64,000 nucleotides of DNA. Origin: an uncultured Lachnospiraceae bacterium. Its GTDB lineage: Bacteria > Bacillota > Clostridia > Lachnospirales > Lachnospiraceae. Under the pieces are notes generated by a model. It did no database searches and was not told the origin of the DNA. It saw only the letters and a program-made list of their open reading frames with translations. Of this stretch, positions 26,093 through 35,949 are shown piece after piece (positions within the stretch are counted from its first letter, which is position 1; each line of letters opens with the position of its first letter). Made by a program: the position numbers and the translations under genes. The stretch spans positions 124,001 through 188,000 of the forward strand of contig CAJTUZ010000003.1 of the NCBI GenBank assembly GCA_910579735.1. The letters run 5' to 3'.

Positions 26093-27865
26093 TTACTGTG
26101 CAGCCGCAACTCTTCTGTCTAATTCTTCCTGCATTTCAGCAAGGAAGTCCTGCGGATTACATGCTTCATATGCGCTCATGTAGCTGTCCCATGCTGAATC
26201 AAAATCGGAAGCCATTACAATTTTCGGAAGCCATTCATGTTTTACTTCTCCCATTTTGGTCCATGCCACACCACCAGCTGTTTCTGTCGTCAAATTGTTA
26301 GAGTAAGAATACATCGGGAACCAGGGACCCATTTCTTTGTTTACGGAACCGATCATATCCGGATAATTCTCTGCGCCGTATGCTTCAAAACATTTTACAA
26401 GAGGCTCTGCAAGACCTGCAAAGAACTCTGATGTCTGTTCTGATGTCTGCATTGCGTTGATACCGTCTTTACTTGTTCCAAGCCACTGCGGGAAGTAGCT
26501 GTAAGCACACAGATGAGATGCTTTGTACTCTGTATCGGAAGCCTGCATTCTCATTTCTTCAGTTCTGTAATATAAACCGTTTTCGTCTACGAGATAGTCT
26601 GTGCCTTCAACACCCCAGAAACGCAAGTCATGAATTTCCTGATCCAGAAGATCATTTACAAATTTGAATGCTGCTTCTACATCTTCACAGCTTGTCGTAA
26701 TTGCAAGACCGCTGGCTATGTTCTGTGTGTCACCGTATGTATGCCACATATTGTCCATGCCTTCTTCGATTGTAAGACCAAGCGGCACATAGTTGCATCC
26801 TTTCTTATCCAAACCTGTCTGTTTGAATACATCATTTACTGTGAATGCAAAATCCCACCACTGATCACACATACCGAGTACGGAACCTGTAGAAAGTTTT
26901 GCAATGTATTCGTCATATGTCTGTGTCGCAAATTCTACGTCGATAATGCCTTTATTATATTCTTCATTCAATTTTCTGAAATATTTCTGTGCCGTTTCCG
27001 TCGTATTGTAGTCTACGATCTTCATGTTGTCAGTATCTACGATAACGGAACCATCGTTCGGATAACCATCGAGGAATTGCGGTGCATTTTCGATACAGAA
27101 GTATCTCCAGTCTTCACAAAGCATTGTGTAAGGAATAACCGGTGTGCCATCCTCTAATGTAGGATTTTCCGCTGCATATCTCTCTAACAGATCATAATAC
27201 TGATCCAGTGTATGGATTTCCGGATAACCGCCCCACTCAAGAACTTTTACCTGAATCCAGAACGCTTCGTCATTATGTGTTGTGGATCTGTTCTCGCCAT
27301 AAGAATTCTGGAATACATTACACCAGTAGATCTTGCCGTCGTCCTGACGGAATCTGTCCCATTCCTCGTCGGAATATAACTCTTTAATGTTCGGATATTT
27401 TTCGATATATTCATCCCATGCAACCAGTGCGTCTGCATCATACAGCTGTGTACATGCGTCACCGCCGTCGATAAAGTCAGGATATTCGCCGCTGGCAATG
27501 ATCGTACCAACTGCTTCGGAAGCTGTCTGTCCTGTCAGCCATGTCTCTTTCACTCTTACACCGGTCTTCTTTGCGATGATCTCCTGGATCTCGTTGCCAT
27601 CGTTGATCTCGGGATTGGGCATTGCACCGAAAAATGTAAAATCAATAATTTCGTCGGCAGCATATTCCTTATCGGAAGCTGAATCATCCCCCCCCTCGGT
27701 AGTTTCAGTCGTGTCTGCCGCACTGTCACTTGCCGTATCTGTCGTGGATGTATCCGCCGTATCAGTTGTTGTGCCTTCATTACCGCCTTTGTCGCCGCAT
27801 CCCGCTAAAAGAGATACTGATAAAAGCGTTGTCATTAATAATGCTGTTATTCTTTTGAACTTCAT
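26093..27865 (-). CDS. lplA: Extracellular solute-binding lipoprotein (LplA-like)
   Basis: 590 residues. Lipoprotein signal MKFKRITALLMTTLLSVSLL ends in a lipobox with Cys22 (LLAGC), then a Thr/Asp/Ser-rich linker about 40 residues long, then a large periplasmic-binding fold with WLTGQTASEAVGTIIASGEY. Family members import oligosaccharides with LplBC-type permeases. First gene of the transporter row; YesMN regulators lie upstream. Confidence 0.92.
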   Translation of the reverse strand: MKFKRITALLMTTLLSVSLLAGCGDKGGNEGTTTDTADTSTTDTASDSAADTTETTEGGDDSASDKEYAADEIIDFTFFGAMPNPEINDGNEIQEIIAKKTGVRVKETWLTGQTASEAVGTIIASGEYPDFIDGGDACTQLYDADALVAWDEYIEKYPNIKELYSDEEWDRFRQDDGKIYWCNVFQNSYGENRSTTHNDEAFWIQVKVLEWGGYPEIHTLDQYYDLLERYAAENPTLEDGTPVIPYTMLCEDWRYFCIENAPQFLDGYPNDGSVIVDTDNMKIVDYNTTETAQKYFRKLNEEYNKGIIDVEFATQTYDEYIAKLSTGSVLGMCDQWWDFAFTVNDVFKQTGLDKKGCNYVPLGLTIEEGMDNMWHTYGDTQNIASGLAITTSCEDVEAAFKFVNDLLDQEIHDLRFWGVEGTDYLVDENGLYYRTEEMRMQASDTEYKASHLCAYSYFPQWLGTSKDGINAMQTSEQTSEFFAGLAEPLVKCFEAYGAENYPDMIGSVNKEMGPWFPMYSYSNNLTTETAGGVAWTKMGEVKHEWLPKIVMASDFDSAWDSYMSAYEACNPQDFLAEMQEELDRRVAAAQ

Positions 27866-28018
27866 TTTTTACCTCCCTCTCGGTTTTCGTTTTCCGAAGT
27901 ATCACTCCGTATAATTATCATAAGATAACAACCTGCATAAAAAAACTGAAAAAATATATATAAAAACCGGATAAATTATAGATAAAATTTTTATGAAATC
28001 TATTTTTGCAGGCACCTG

Positions 28019-29608
28019 TTAATCTATATTCAGTTTGATCTTTCTGTATTTTGAGGGCGTACAGCCTTTTATTTCTATGAATTTGCGGATAAAATAGTCG
28101 CTGTCCCTGTATCCTACGTCTTCCGCGATCTGACCGATCTTTTTGTCCGTTTTCAACAGTTGGCCGGCGGCCTCGTCAATGCGGTAATGGCTCAGATAAT
28201 CTTTGAAAGACTGTCCGTATTTCTTGCGGAATATCTGTCCGAGATAGGAACTGTTAATATAGTATTTTCTGCTCAGGTCCCGCAGACTCAGGTTCTCGGC
28301 ATAATTTTCTTTTACCTCCCTCTCAATCTCCATCAAAACACCTCTGGACACATTTTTGCGCAGCTGTGCCAGATAGTCGGCATATTCACAGGCGAAACGG
28401 GATAAATGAACGCTGCTTCCCCGCATGATCCCTTCTTCAAAGCTGCTCTCACTGATAAACTGCAGGATTTCTTCCTGATTGACCTCATTATCCTGCTCCA
28501 TGGCAAGGTGGATGAGCTGAAACAGCAGATAGTTGATGTTCAGGCTGAGCATATCGCCCGCTACGCCCATGTTGCCGATCTCTTCATAGAGATTATCCAC
28601 ACTCTTGCGGATCTGTATTTTCTCATCCTGCTCGATCGCCCGGATCAGATCGTCCAGGCTGTTCTTACATAATATAATGCCATTTTGTTTTACCTTAACT
28701 TCCTGTTCATAAAAATATATATTTTTTTTCACATAAAAGGCCACTAACGATTTTAAGATGCAGCTTGTCCCGTAAGATTTCGATATGGCCGCAATATTCT
28801 GAACCCGTTTCCCTACCAGCATACACACCGGACGTTTCAACCGCTTCTCCAGCTCCCTGTGTAATCTGTTTAGATAATCTTCCTCGTCCATATCCATTTT
28901 AGCTGCCATGTAATCGCAGAAAATGAAACCGATATCAAAGCTCTTATCCTTATAAGAAACATCAAATATGGCATGACTGCGGTCTTCCTGCAGAAGTTCC
29001 TGGCAGGCGCTGTACAGATCCCTTTGAAGCGCTCTGGCCGCTCCGTCTTCCCATTCGTCATAAGACTCCGAGATTTCTATGTCGATATAGCGTATCCCTT
29101 CCGATAGCTGCAGATGATTCTTGACATATTCCAGATTCATCTCGTCATATTTCCCGTTCAGAAGCGCTATCATGTTACGGGCCAGATAAGCGGATTCCAT
29201 TCTTTGATGATTCTGTCTGTCGATCCTTTCACTTTCCGACAGATGCGTGATCTTTCGAAGGATCGCAAGCAGTCCGTCCTTCTCTACGGGTTTCAGGATA
29301 TAATCGACGCAATTATAACGAATTGCCTGCTGTGCGTATGTGAAATCATTGTACCCGCTCAGAATGACAAAATATGCCTCCGACAGATTCTCCTGACGTA
29401 TCCGTCTGATCAGATCGATCCCCGTCATCCCGGGCATCTTGATATCCGTTATAATCAGATCCACCTGATTTTCTTTTAAAAATTCGATCACTGCCTCTCC
29501 GTTATCCAGGGCCGCCGCAATCTCATAGCCTTCCGCTTCCCAATCGATCAAAACTTTCAGTCCCTGCAAAATAAAGGGTTCGTCATCCACTAATATTACC
29601 CGAAGCAT
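28019..29608 (-). CDS. yesN: AraC-type response regulator (YesN-like)
   Basis: 529 residues. Receiver: VILVDDEPFILQG acidic pair, phosphorylation aspartate in LIITDIKMPGM, lysine in ILKPVEKDG. C-terminal AraC double helix-turn-helix: LSRKYYINSSYLGQIFRKKY and IGQIAEDVGYRDSDYFIRKF. The middle 250 residues are the variable linker. Pairs with the histidine kinase 17 bp upstream and probably switches on the transporter genes downstream. ATG 29608 has GGGGAGAGAAGAA. Confidence 0.94.
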   Translation of the reverse strand: MLRVILVDDEPFILQGLKVLIDWEAEGYEIAAALDNGEAVIEFLKENQVDLIITDIKMPGMTGIDLIRRIRQENLSEAYFVILSGYNDFTYAQQAIRYNCVDYILKPVEKDGLLAILRKITHLSESERIDRQNHQRMESAYLARNMIALLNGKYDEMNLEYVKNHLQLSEGIRYIDIEISESYDEWEDGAARALQRDLYSACQELLQEDRSHAIFDVSYKDKSFDIGFIFCDYMAAKMDMDEEDYLNRLHRELEKRLKRPVCMLVGKRVQNIAAISKSYGTSCILKSLVAFYVKKNIYFYEQEVKVKQNGIILCKNSLDDLIRAIEQDEKIQIRKSVDNLYEEIGNMGVAGDMLSLNINYLLFQLIHLAMEQDNEVNQEEILQFISESSFEEGIMRGSSVHLSRFACEYADYLAQLRKNVSRGVLMEIEREVKENYAENLSLRDLSRKYYINSSYLGQIFRKKYGQSFKDYLSHYRIDEAAGQLLKTDKKIGQIAEDVGYRDSDYFIRKFIEIKGCTPSKYRKIKLNID

Positions 29609-29625
29609 TTCTTCTCTCCCCATTG

Positions 29626-31389
29626 TTATAGTTTATTCTGTGGAATGCGGATCTGAATGATCGTTCCGACATTCTGTTCACTCTCCACGCAAAAGCGCAC
29701 TTCGTTATCAGTCACCATTTTTAAGCGCAGGCAGGCATTTAAAATACCTACTCTTTCCTTCTGTTTCAGCCTCTCAATATTGGCATTGTCCATTTTGTCC
29801 TGTATGTCGCATACCATTTCTTCTGTCATGCCTTTTCCCGTATCCTCCACCTCAATGCAAAGGAATTCCTCTTCCATATAAATCCGAATGAAGATCCAGC
29901 CGGGCGCCGTCTTGCTTTCAATGCCGTGTACACACGCGTTCTCTGCAAATGTAACGATAGTTAGTTTCGGAATTTTTCGCGATTTACATTCCGGCTCCAC
30001 TTCCAGAGAATAGGACAGCCTGTCGCCAAAACGATATTTCTGCAGTCCCAGATAGGCTTCTACGAAATCCAGTTCCTTGCCGATCTCGATCGTATCGTTG
30101 CCCCAGTCAACATTCTGTCTTTCCATAACGGCCAGCTTTTCAACCATATCTGCCGTTTCATATTCTTTCTTCAGCACACTGTGCATACGGATACTCTCTA
30201 AAGCGTTAAAGAGAAAATGCGGATTGATCTGTCCGTACAATGCCAGAAGTTCTGCATTTTTCTGTGCAATGCTCATTTCCTGTTCCCGCAGTTTATCCTT
30301 ATATATGGTCTGGATCAGTTCATTGATCCGGTCCACCATGCAGTTATAGTTTCTCATTAACTGCGCGATCTCATCGTTTCCCTGTATATCGGGTATTCTC
30401 GTCAGCTTCTCTGCGTTTACACCGTCGAATGCCGCTCCCAGTTTTCCAATACGTACCGTAATGGACCTTTCGATCTGTGTCATCAATTCATACGGCAGAA
30501 GGATATTGATCAGCAGCAGGAAAAGAATCAACGGCGCATTGGAAAAGATCTTCATCCAGAATCGATTCTCTTTGCCCATTACATAAATCTGATATGTTTC
30601 TCCAAACAGGACGATGTCCTTGCAGTATCCCGCCTCATCCGCCATCACAAAATCATTAAACGGCTGTCCGAGCGGATTGTCTTTCGTATTGGATAACAGA
30701 ATCTTTCCATCTTTACAGATATAGACCGGAGATTCGGAATTCATCCCATCAATATCCCGGATCACTTTGTTGTAATCGATCTCCATTTTTATCACTTTTT
30801 CACATCCGCGGCTGTTGACAAGATTCATCCGGCGCAGGAAAAGAATCTTCCTCTTTGCACTGACCGCAGGACTTTTCCAGTCGTCATAATAAAACAGGAG
30901 CATGGCGTCTTTCTCATAATTCTTTAATGCCTGATACCATTCTGTCTCCCGGATCGTCGAAATACGGCCAAACTCGCCTCCGTTGATCAGCGTTTCGTTA
31001 TCTGCATAGATTGTTACTTTGGTGTTTATGATCGCCGTACTGCTGGCAAACATCGAATTGCGCATGAGATCCTGATATCCCTCCACATACGCAAGCGGCG
31101 TTTCATACTGTGTATTCAGAAATTCTTCCAGATATCTGTTCAGATTGATACTGTCCGCCATAGAAGCCGCGGACATTACCGTAGTATAAATACTATACTG
31201 TACCGCACTCGCCAGATTCTCCATATCATGCTGCTGTTGTACCTTTTCGGCCGACAGCACACTGTACAGGATAAATCCATCCGTCAAAATAAGCGGCAGA
31301 ATCACGCATATGATATAAAGACTCTGCAATTTCTTTTTCAGTTTGAGGTCATCCAGGCATTTTTGTATTTTCTCTCTGGCAGGCTGCAT
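29626..31389 (-). CDS. yesM: Sensor histidine kinase (YesM-like)
   Basis: 587 residues. Two spans (about residues 20-42 and 295-315) flank a dCache-like outside domain; HAMP after the second span; His_kinase motif QINPHFLFNALESIRMHS with the phospho-histidine; ATPase N-box TFAENACVHGIES and G-box EDTGKGM. YesM-type kinases sense sugars, often via a binding protein. Forms a two-component pair with the next gene. Confidence 0.94.
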   Translation of the reverse strand: MQPAREKIQKCLDDLKLKKKLQSLYIICVILPLILTDGFILYSVLSAEKVQQQHDMENLASAVQYSIYTTVMSAASMADSINLNRYLEEFLNTQYETPLAYVEGYQDLMRNSMFASSTAIINTKVTIYADNETLINGGEFGRISTIRETEWYQALKNYEKDAMLLFYYDDWKSPAVSAKRKILFLRRMNLVNSRGCEKVIKMEIDYNKVIRDIDGMNSESPVYICKDGKILLSNTKDNPLGQPFNDFVMADEAGYCKDIVLFGETYQIYVMGKENRFWMKIFSNAPLILFLLLINILLPYELMTQIERSITVRIGKLGAAFDGVNAEKLTRIPDIQGNDEIAQLMRNYNCMVDRINELIQTIYKDKLREQEMSIAQKNAELLALYGQINPHFLFNALESIRMHSVLKKEYETADMVEKLAVMERQNVDWGNDTIEIGKELDFVEAYLGLQKYRFGDRLSYSLEVEPECKSRKIPKLTIVTFAENACVHGIESKTAPGWIFIRIYMEEEFLCIEVEDTGKGMTEEMVCDIQDKMDNANIERLKQKERVGILNACLRLKMVTDNEVRFCVESEQNVGTIIQIRIPQNKL

Positions 31390-31527
31390 AGCGGTTCCCC
31401 TTTTTTCTTTTTATTTTACCTTCTTATATCATAATAAAAAACCCTTTTAACTAAAAAATATTTCCAGACAAAATATAGGTTTTTATTCCGGCCGTATAAA
31501 CAGCGCTTTTCTCAAGATCTTAATGTC

Positions 31528-31571
31528 AAAAACTGCCGCTTCCATGGTGCATGACCATGCCGCGGCAGTTT
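31528..31571 (-). terminator. Terminator of ftsH
   Basis: AAACTGCCGC and GCGGCAGTTTTT pair on the minus strand, with an inner CATGGT/ACCATG stem, about 100 bp after the ftsH stop. Confidence 0.8.
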
Positions 31572-31671
31572 CTTCCCGACTATTCTTATTCCATTTATCA
31601 ATACCATTCGTTTTCCGATCCGTTTCGGATGTTTCTGTCAGACTGCTATCTGCGGCGGCAGACACGGTGTT

Positions 31672-33960
31672 CTATGGCTGTTCTACCGGCGGCACATCTG
31701 AAGACAATTGCTTTTCCGGGGATACATCAGACGACACTTCCCCGCCCGGCGCCGTCTCCGGTCTGCTTTCCGTTTCTTTTGCCAGATTCTGTGCAAAATC
31801 CGGTGTCAGACTTGAATGAGAAAACAGGCCGACATTGGGATTCTCCGCCGGCTGCCGTACAAACGGCATATTCTGGGGCGCTGGCGGCGTATTCTGCTGT
31901 ACGGGCGCTGCGTTTTGCGGCACGTCCGAAACTGCTTTCGGCTGTGTGCCTTCTTTCTTCTCTTTATCTGTATCAGCCGCGGATTTTTCCTGCTTTTTCT
32001 CTTTTTCCTCTTCTTTCGGTTCCGGAATGCCTTTTTCTTTCCGGTATATTTTCATGAATTCCTTACCGGTAATGGTTTCTTTTTCAATCAGATAATCCGC
32101 CAGTTTATCCATGATTTCCCGATTGGATTTTAACAGCTTCTTAGCCTGCTTATAACTGTCATGCAGCATCTTCATAACTTCCGTATCGATATCGGCTGCC
32201 GTTACATCCGAACAGGTTAAAGACGCCCTGCCGTCAAGATACTGGCTTTCTACCGTAGCAAGTCCCATAAGCCCGAATTTTTTGCTCATGCCGAACCGTG
32301 TGATCATGTTGCGCGCAAGACTGGTCGCCTGCTCAATATCGTTAGCTGCGCCGGTCGTTACCGTATCAAATACGATCTCCTCCGCCGCGCGGCCGGCTAA
32401 CAGTCCTACCAGCCTGTCACGCAGTTCCGCCTCGGTATCCAGATATTTCTCTTCTTCCGGCACCTGCATTACATAGCCGAGGGCGCCCATTGTCCTGGGA
32501 ACGATCGTAATCTTCTGTACCGGCTCCGAATTTTTCTGCAGGGCGCTGACAAGCGCATGTCCGACTTCATGATAGGATACGATCTTACGTTCCTCTTTAC
32601 TCATGATCCGGTCTTTCTTTTCTTTGCCCACAAGTACCTGTTCTACCGCGTCAAACAAATCTTTCTGGCTGACGAATTCTCTTCCCATTTTAACGGCATT
32701 GATCGCGGCCTCGTTGATCATATTGGCAAGATCGGAGCCGACTGCTCCGGAAGTTGCAAGGGCGATCTCATCCAGATCGACGGATTCATCCATCAAAACG
32801 TCCTTGGCGTGTACCTTCAAAATTTCTACACGTCCTTTGAGATCCGGTTTATCCACAATGATCCTTCGGTCGAATCGTCCCGGACGAAGCAGCGCTTTAT
32901 CCAGTATTTCAGGGCGGTTTGTCGCCGCCAGGATGATGATTCCCTTTTTGCCGTCAAAGCCGTCCATTTCGGAAAGCAGCTGGTTTAACGTCTGTTCCCG
33001 TTCTTCGTTGCCGCCGCCGTATTTGGAATCACGGCTTCTTCCGATCGCATCAATTTCGTCAATAAATACAATACAGGGAGCATTTTTTTCCGCCTCTTTA
33101 AAAAGATCACGGACACGGGAAGCGCCGACACCCACGTATAACTCTATGAAATCCGAACCGGACAGGGAGAAGAACGGTACGTGCGCTTCTCCTGCAACCG
33201 CTTTTGCAAGCAATGTTTTACCGGTACCGGGCGGTCCCACCAAAAGGGCTCCCTTAGGCAGTCTCGCACCGATCTTGGAATATTTTCCGGGATTATGCAG
33301 AAAGTCCACGACTTCCACCAGTGACTCTTTGGCTTCGTCTTCACCTGCCACATCCTGAAAGGTAATACCTGTTTCTTTCTGTACATATACCTTGGCATTG
33401 CTTTTGCCGACCCCCATCGGGCCGCCTTTGCCCATCTTACGAAACACGAGGCTGAGCAGTCCCCACATGAGCAGGACCGGAAGGATATAATAAAGCAGTA
33501 CTGTAATGATCAGGCTTGAACTGTCCGCCACCTGCTTGTTGATGGCTATATCATGTTCCAGAAGCCTTGCAGTCAGCGTATCGTCATCTTCCATTTTACC
33601 CGTGTAGTAAGTCATGCCGCCGCCATATACATAAAGAAAAGGATTCTCATTTTCCTTCTGTTTGGGATAGACGGTTATCCTGTCAGAATCTACTACGACA
33701 CTTTCAATCTTCTCCTGTTCGATCATCTCAATAAATTCGTTATAACTGATCTCTTTATTGCTCGAACCGGTCATAAATTTCATAAAGATACTGATACTGA
33801 ACAAAGTAATGAGCGCTGCAATAATCAGAATGATGAAGCTCTGCTTCTTGGGATCTCCGCTGCTTCCCGATCCTCCGGGGCCGCCCTGATTATCCTGTCC
33901 TCTGTTCGAATTGCCGCCGTTATTATAATTACCGTCATATTGGTTAAGGTTATTATCCAT
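31672..33960 (-). CDS. ftsH: ATP-dependent zinc metalloprotease FtsH
   Basis: 762 residues, longer than the usual 600-650. N-terminal Asn/Gly-rich lead (about 35 residues) then two spans, AAA+ domain with Walker A GPPGTGKT and Walker B IVFIDEID, and the M41 protease motif HEVGH where most members read HEAGH. Degrades membrane and short-lived proteins. The last 110 residues are a Lys/Glu then Pro/Gln-rich tail, low complexity, not part of the core. Ends before a strong terminator. Confidence 0.97.
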   Translation of the reverse strand: MDNNLNQYDGNYNNGGNSNRGQDNQGGPGGSGSSGDPKKQSFIILIIAALITLFSISIFMKFMTGSSNKEISYNEFIEMIEQEKIESVVVDSDRITVYPKQKENENPFLYVYGGGMTYYTGKMEDDDTLTARLLEHDIAINKQVADSSSLIITVLLYYILPVLLMWGLLSLVFRKMGKGGPMGVGKSNAKVYVQKETGITFQDVAGEDEAKESLVEVVDFLHNPGKYSKIGARLPKGALLVGPPGTGKTLLAKAVAGEAHVPFFSLSGSDFIELYVGVGASRVRDLFKEAEKNAPCIVFIDEIDAIGRSRDSKYGGGNEEREQTLNQLLSEMDGFDGKKGIIILAATNRPEILDKALLRPGRFDRRIIVDKPDLKGRVEILKVHAKDVLMDESVDLDEIALATSGAVGSDLANMINEAAINAVKMGREFVSQKDLFDAVEQVLVGKEKKDRIMSKEERKIVSYHEVGHALVSALQKNSEPVQKITIVPRTMGALGYVMQVPEEEKYLDTEAELRDRLVGLLAGRAAEEIVFDTVTTGAANDIEQATSLARNMITRFGMSKKFGLMGLATVESQYLDGRASLTCSDVTAADIDTEVMKMLHDSYKQAKKLLKSNREIMDKLADYLIEKETITGKEFMKIYRKEKGIPEPKEEEKEKKQEKSAADTDKEKKEGTQPKAVSDVPQNAAPVQQNTPPAPQNMPFVRQPAENPNVGLFSHSSLTPDFAQNLAKETESRPETAPGGEVSSDVSPEKQLSSDVPPVEQP

Positions 33961-34196
33961 CTATGAGGGTTCCTCACTTTCTAACAGATATGGTTTCTCA
34001 TTAAACCGTTTCCGTTTTTCATCTATTTCTTATTATATGGAACACCTTTCTATAAATCAATAAGGGAATTATGAATTTATAGACACAAGTATTAAAGATT
34101 TCTAAAGTTTTTTCATAAAATTTGCTTTTCCAGTAGATTTTTCCGATGTATATCTATATAATAAATAGTATTATATTGCAAAAGAAAGAGGAAGAT

Positions 34197-35801
34197 ATGG
34201 CAGTCAAGTATGTATTTGTAACAGGCGGCGTTGTTTCCGGTCTCGGCAAGGGAATCACGGCCGCATCTTTAGGCAGATTATTAAAAGCTCGTGGTTATAA
34301 AGTCACCATGCAGAAATTTGATCCTTATATCAATATTGATCCGGGAACAATGAATCCGATCCAGCACGGAGAAGTCTTTGTGACGGAAGATGGTACGGAA
34401 ACTGATCTGGATTTAGGGCATTATGAAAGGTTTATCGACGAAAATCTGGACAAAAATTCCAATGTAACGACCGGAAAAGTATACTGGTCCGTTCTTCAGA
34501 AGGAACGGCGCGGGGATTATGGCGGCGGAACCGTACAGGTTATCCCGCATATTACCAATGAGATCAAAAGCCGTTTTTACCGGAATTTTTCGGATAAGGA
34601 AACAAGGATCGCCATCATCGAGGTGGGCGGTACCGTGGGTGATATAGAGAGTCAGCCGTTTTTAGAGTCTATCCGTCAGTTCCAGCATGAAGTAGGCAGT
34701 GAAAACGCCATCCTGATCCATGTTACGCTGATCCCTTATCTGCGCGCTTCTCAGGAGATGAAGACCAAACCGACGCAGGCCAGTGTTAAGGAACTTCAGG
34801 GAATGGGAATTCGTCCCGACATCATTGTCTGCCGCAGTGAATATCCTTTAGAACCGGGATTAAAAGATAAGATTGCTCTCTTCTGTAATGTACCGAGCAA
34901 CCATGTATTACAGAATTTGGACGTAGAATATTTATATGAAGCGCCTCTTACTATGGAAAAAGAACATTTGGCACAAGTTGCCTGCGAATGCTTAAATCTG
35001 GACTGTCCCGAACCGGATCTTACCGACTGGAAAGCCATGGTGGAATCCCTGCGGACTCCTACCGGAGAAACGACAATCGCTCTTGTCGGCAAATATACCC
35101 AGCTCCATGATGCTTATATCAGCGTCGTGGAAGCGTTAAAACACGGCGGCATTTCGAATCGCTGTGTCGTAAATATCAAATGGGTGGATTCCGAAACCGT
35201 TACGGCCGAAAACGTACAGGACATTTTGGGTGATGTAAACGGAATCCTCGTTCCCGGCGGCTTCGGCGACCGCGGAATCGAAGGTATGATCCATGCGATC
35301 CGTTATGCAAGAGAACATCAGGTTCCCTATTTGGGTCTGTGTCTCGGCATGCAATTGTCTATCGTGGAATTTGCAAGAAATGTGATCGGATACAACGATG
35401 CGCATAGTATTGAACTGGATCCGTCCACCACACATCCGGTCATCGCCCTGATGCCCGACCAGAGTGATGTGGAAGATATCGGCGGTACGTTAAGGCTCGG
35501 TTCCTATCCCTGCGTTTTGGACAAGACTTCCAAAGCATATCAGCTGTATGGAGAAGAAACGATCCACGAAAGACACAGACACCGCTACGAAGTCAATAAT
35601 GACTATCGTACCGTCCTGGCGGAAAAAGGCATGAAATTAGCCGGTCTTTCTCCGGATGGACGCATTGTGGAAATGTGCGAACTGTCCGGACACCCGTTCT
35701 TTGTTGCAACACAGGCACACCCTGAGTTAAAATCCAGGCCGAACAGACCGCATCCGTTATTCAAAGGATTCATTACGGCTGCTCTGGAATGTAAAAAGTA
35801 A
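34197..35801 (+). CDS. pyrG: CTP synthase
   Basis: 534 residues. VFVTGGVVSGLGKGITAASL is the synthase N-terminus; the glutaminase half has YLGLCLGMQL with the nucleophile cysteine. Converts UTP to CTP with glutamine. ATG 34197 after AAAGAGGAAGAT; the longer frame starts upstream of any site. The short leader shows no G-run attenuator of the Bacillus pyrG type. Ends in a strong terminator. Confidence 0.97.
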   Translation: MAVKYVFVTGGVVSGLGKGITAASLGRLLKARGYKVTMQKFDPYINIDPGTMNPIQHGEVFVTEDGTETDLDLGHYERFIDENLDKNSNVTTGKVYWSVLQKERRGDYGGGTVQVIPHITNEIKSRFYRNFSDKETRIAIIEVGGTVGDIESQPFLESIRQFQHEVGSENAILIHVTLIPYLRASQEMKTKPTQASVKELQGMGIRPDIIVCRSEYPLEPGLKDKIALFCNVPSNHVLQNLDVEYLYEAPLTMEKEHLAQVACECLNLDCPEPDLTDWKAMVESLRTPTGETTIALVGKYTQLHDAYISVVEALKHGGISNRCVVNIKWVDSETVTAENVQDILGDVNGILVPGGFGDRGIEGMIHAIRYAREHQVPYLGLCLGMQLSIVEFARNVIGYNDAHSIELDPSTTHPVIALMPDQSDVEDIGGTLRLGSYPCVLDKTSKAYQLYGEETIHERHRHRYEVNNDYRTVLAEKGMKLAGLSPDGRIVEMCELSGHPFFVATQAHPELKSRPNRPHPLFKGFITAALECKK

Positions 35802-35828
35802 CTTTGCCGCCTTTCCATCTACAAAAAA

Positions 35829-35873
35829 TAAACCCCGGTAGAGCAGATCCTGATCTGTTTTCCGGGGTTTTTC
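35829..35873. terminator. Bidirectional terminator between pyrG and the coiled-coil gene
   Basis: AACCCCGG and CCGGGGTT with an inner CAGATC/GATCTG stem; TTTTTC follows on the plus strand and TTTATTTTTTG on the minus strand, so it can serve both convergent genes. Confidence 0.85.
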
Positions 35874-35949
35874 ATTCATATAGGGAGCGTTCGCAAAGCG
35901 CATTTCCCGTTATTTTGCATCAATTGTCTCACATATACGACGTTTGCCG

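Noticed and set aside
34100..34196. Bacillus-type pyrG attenuator
   Set aside because: No initial G-run and no terminator hairpin in the short leader.
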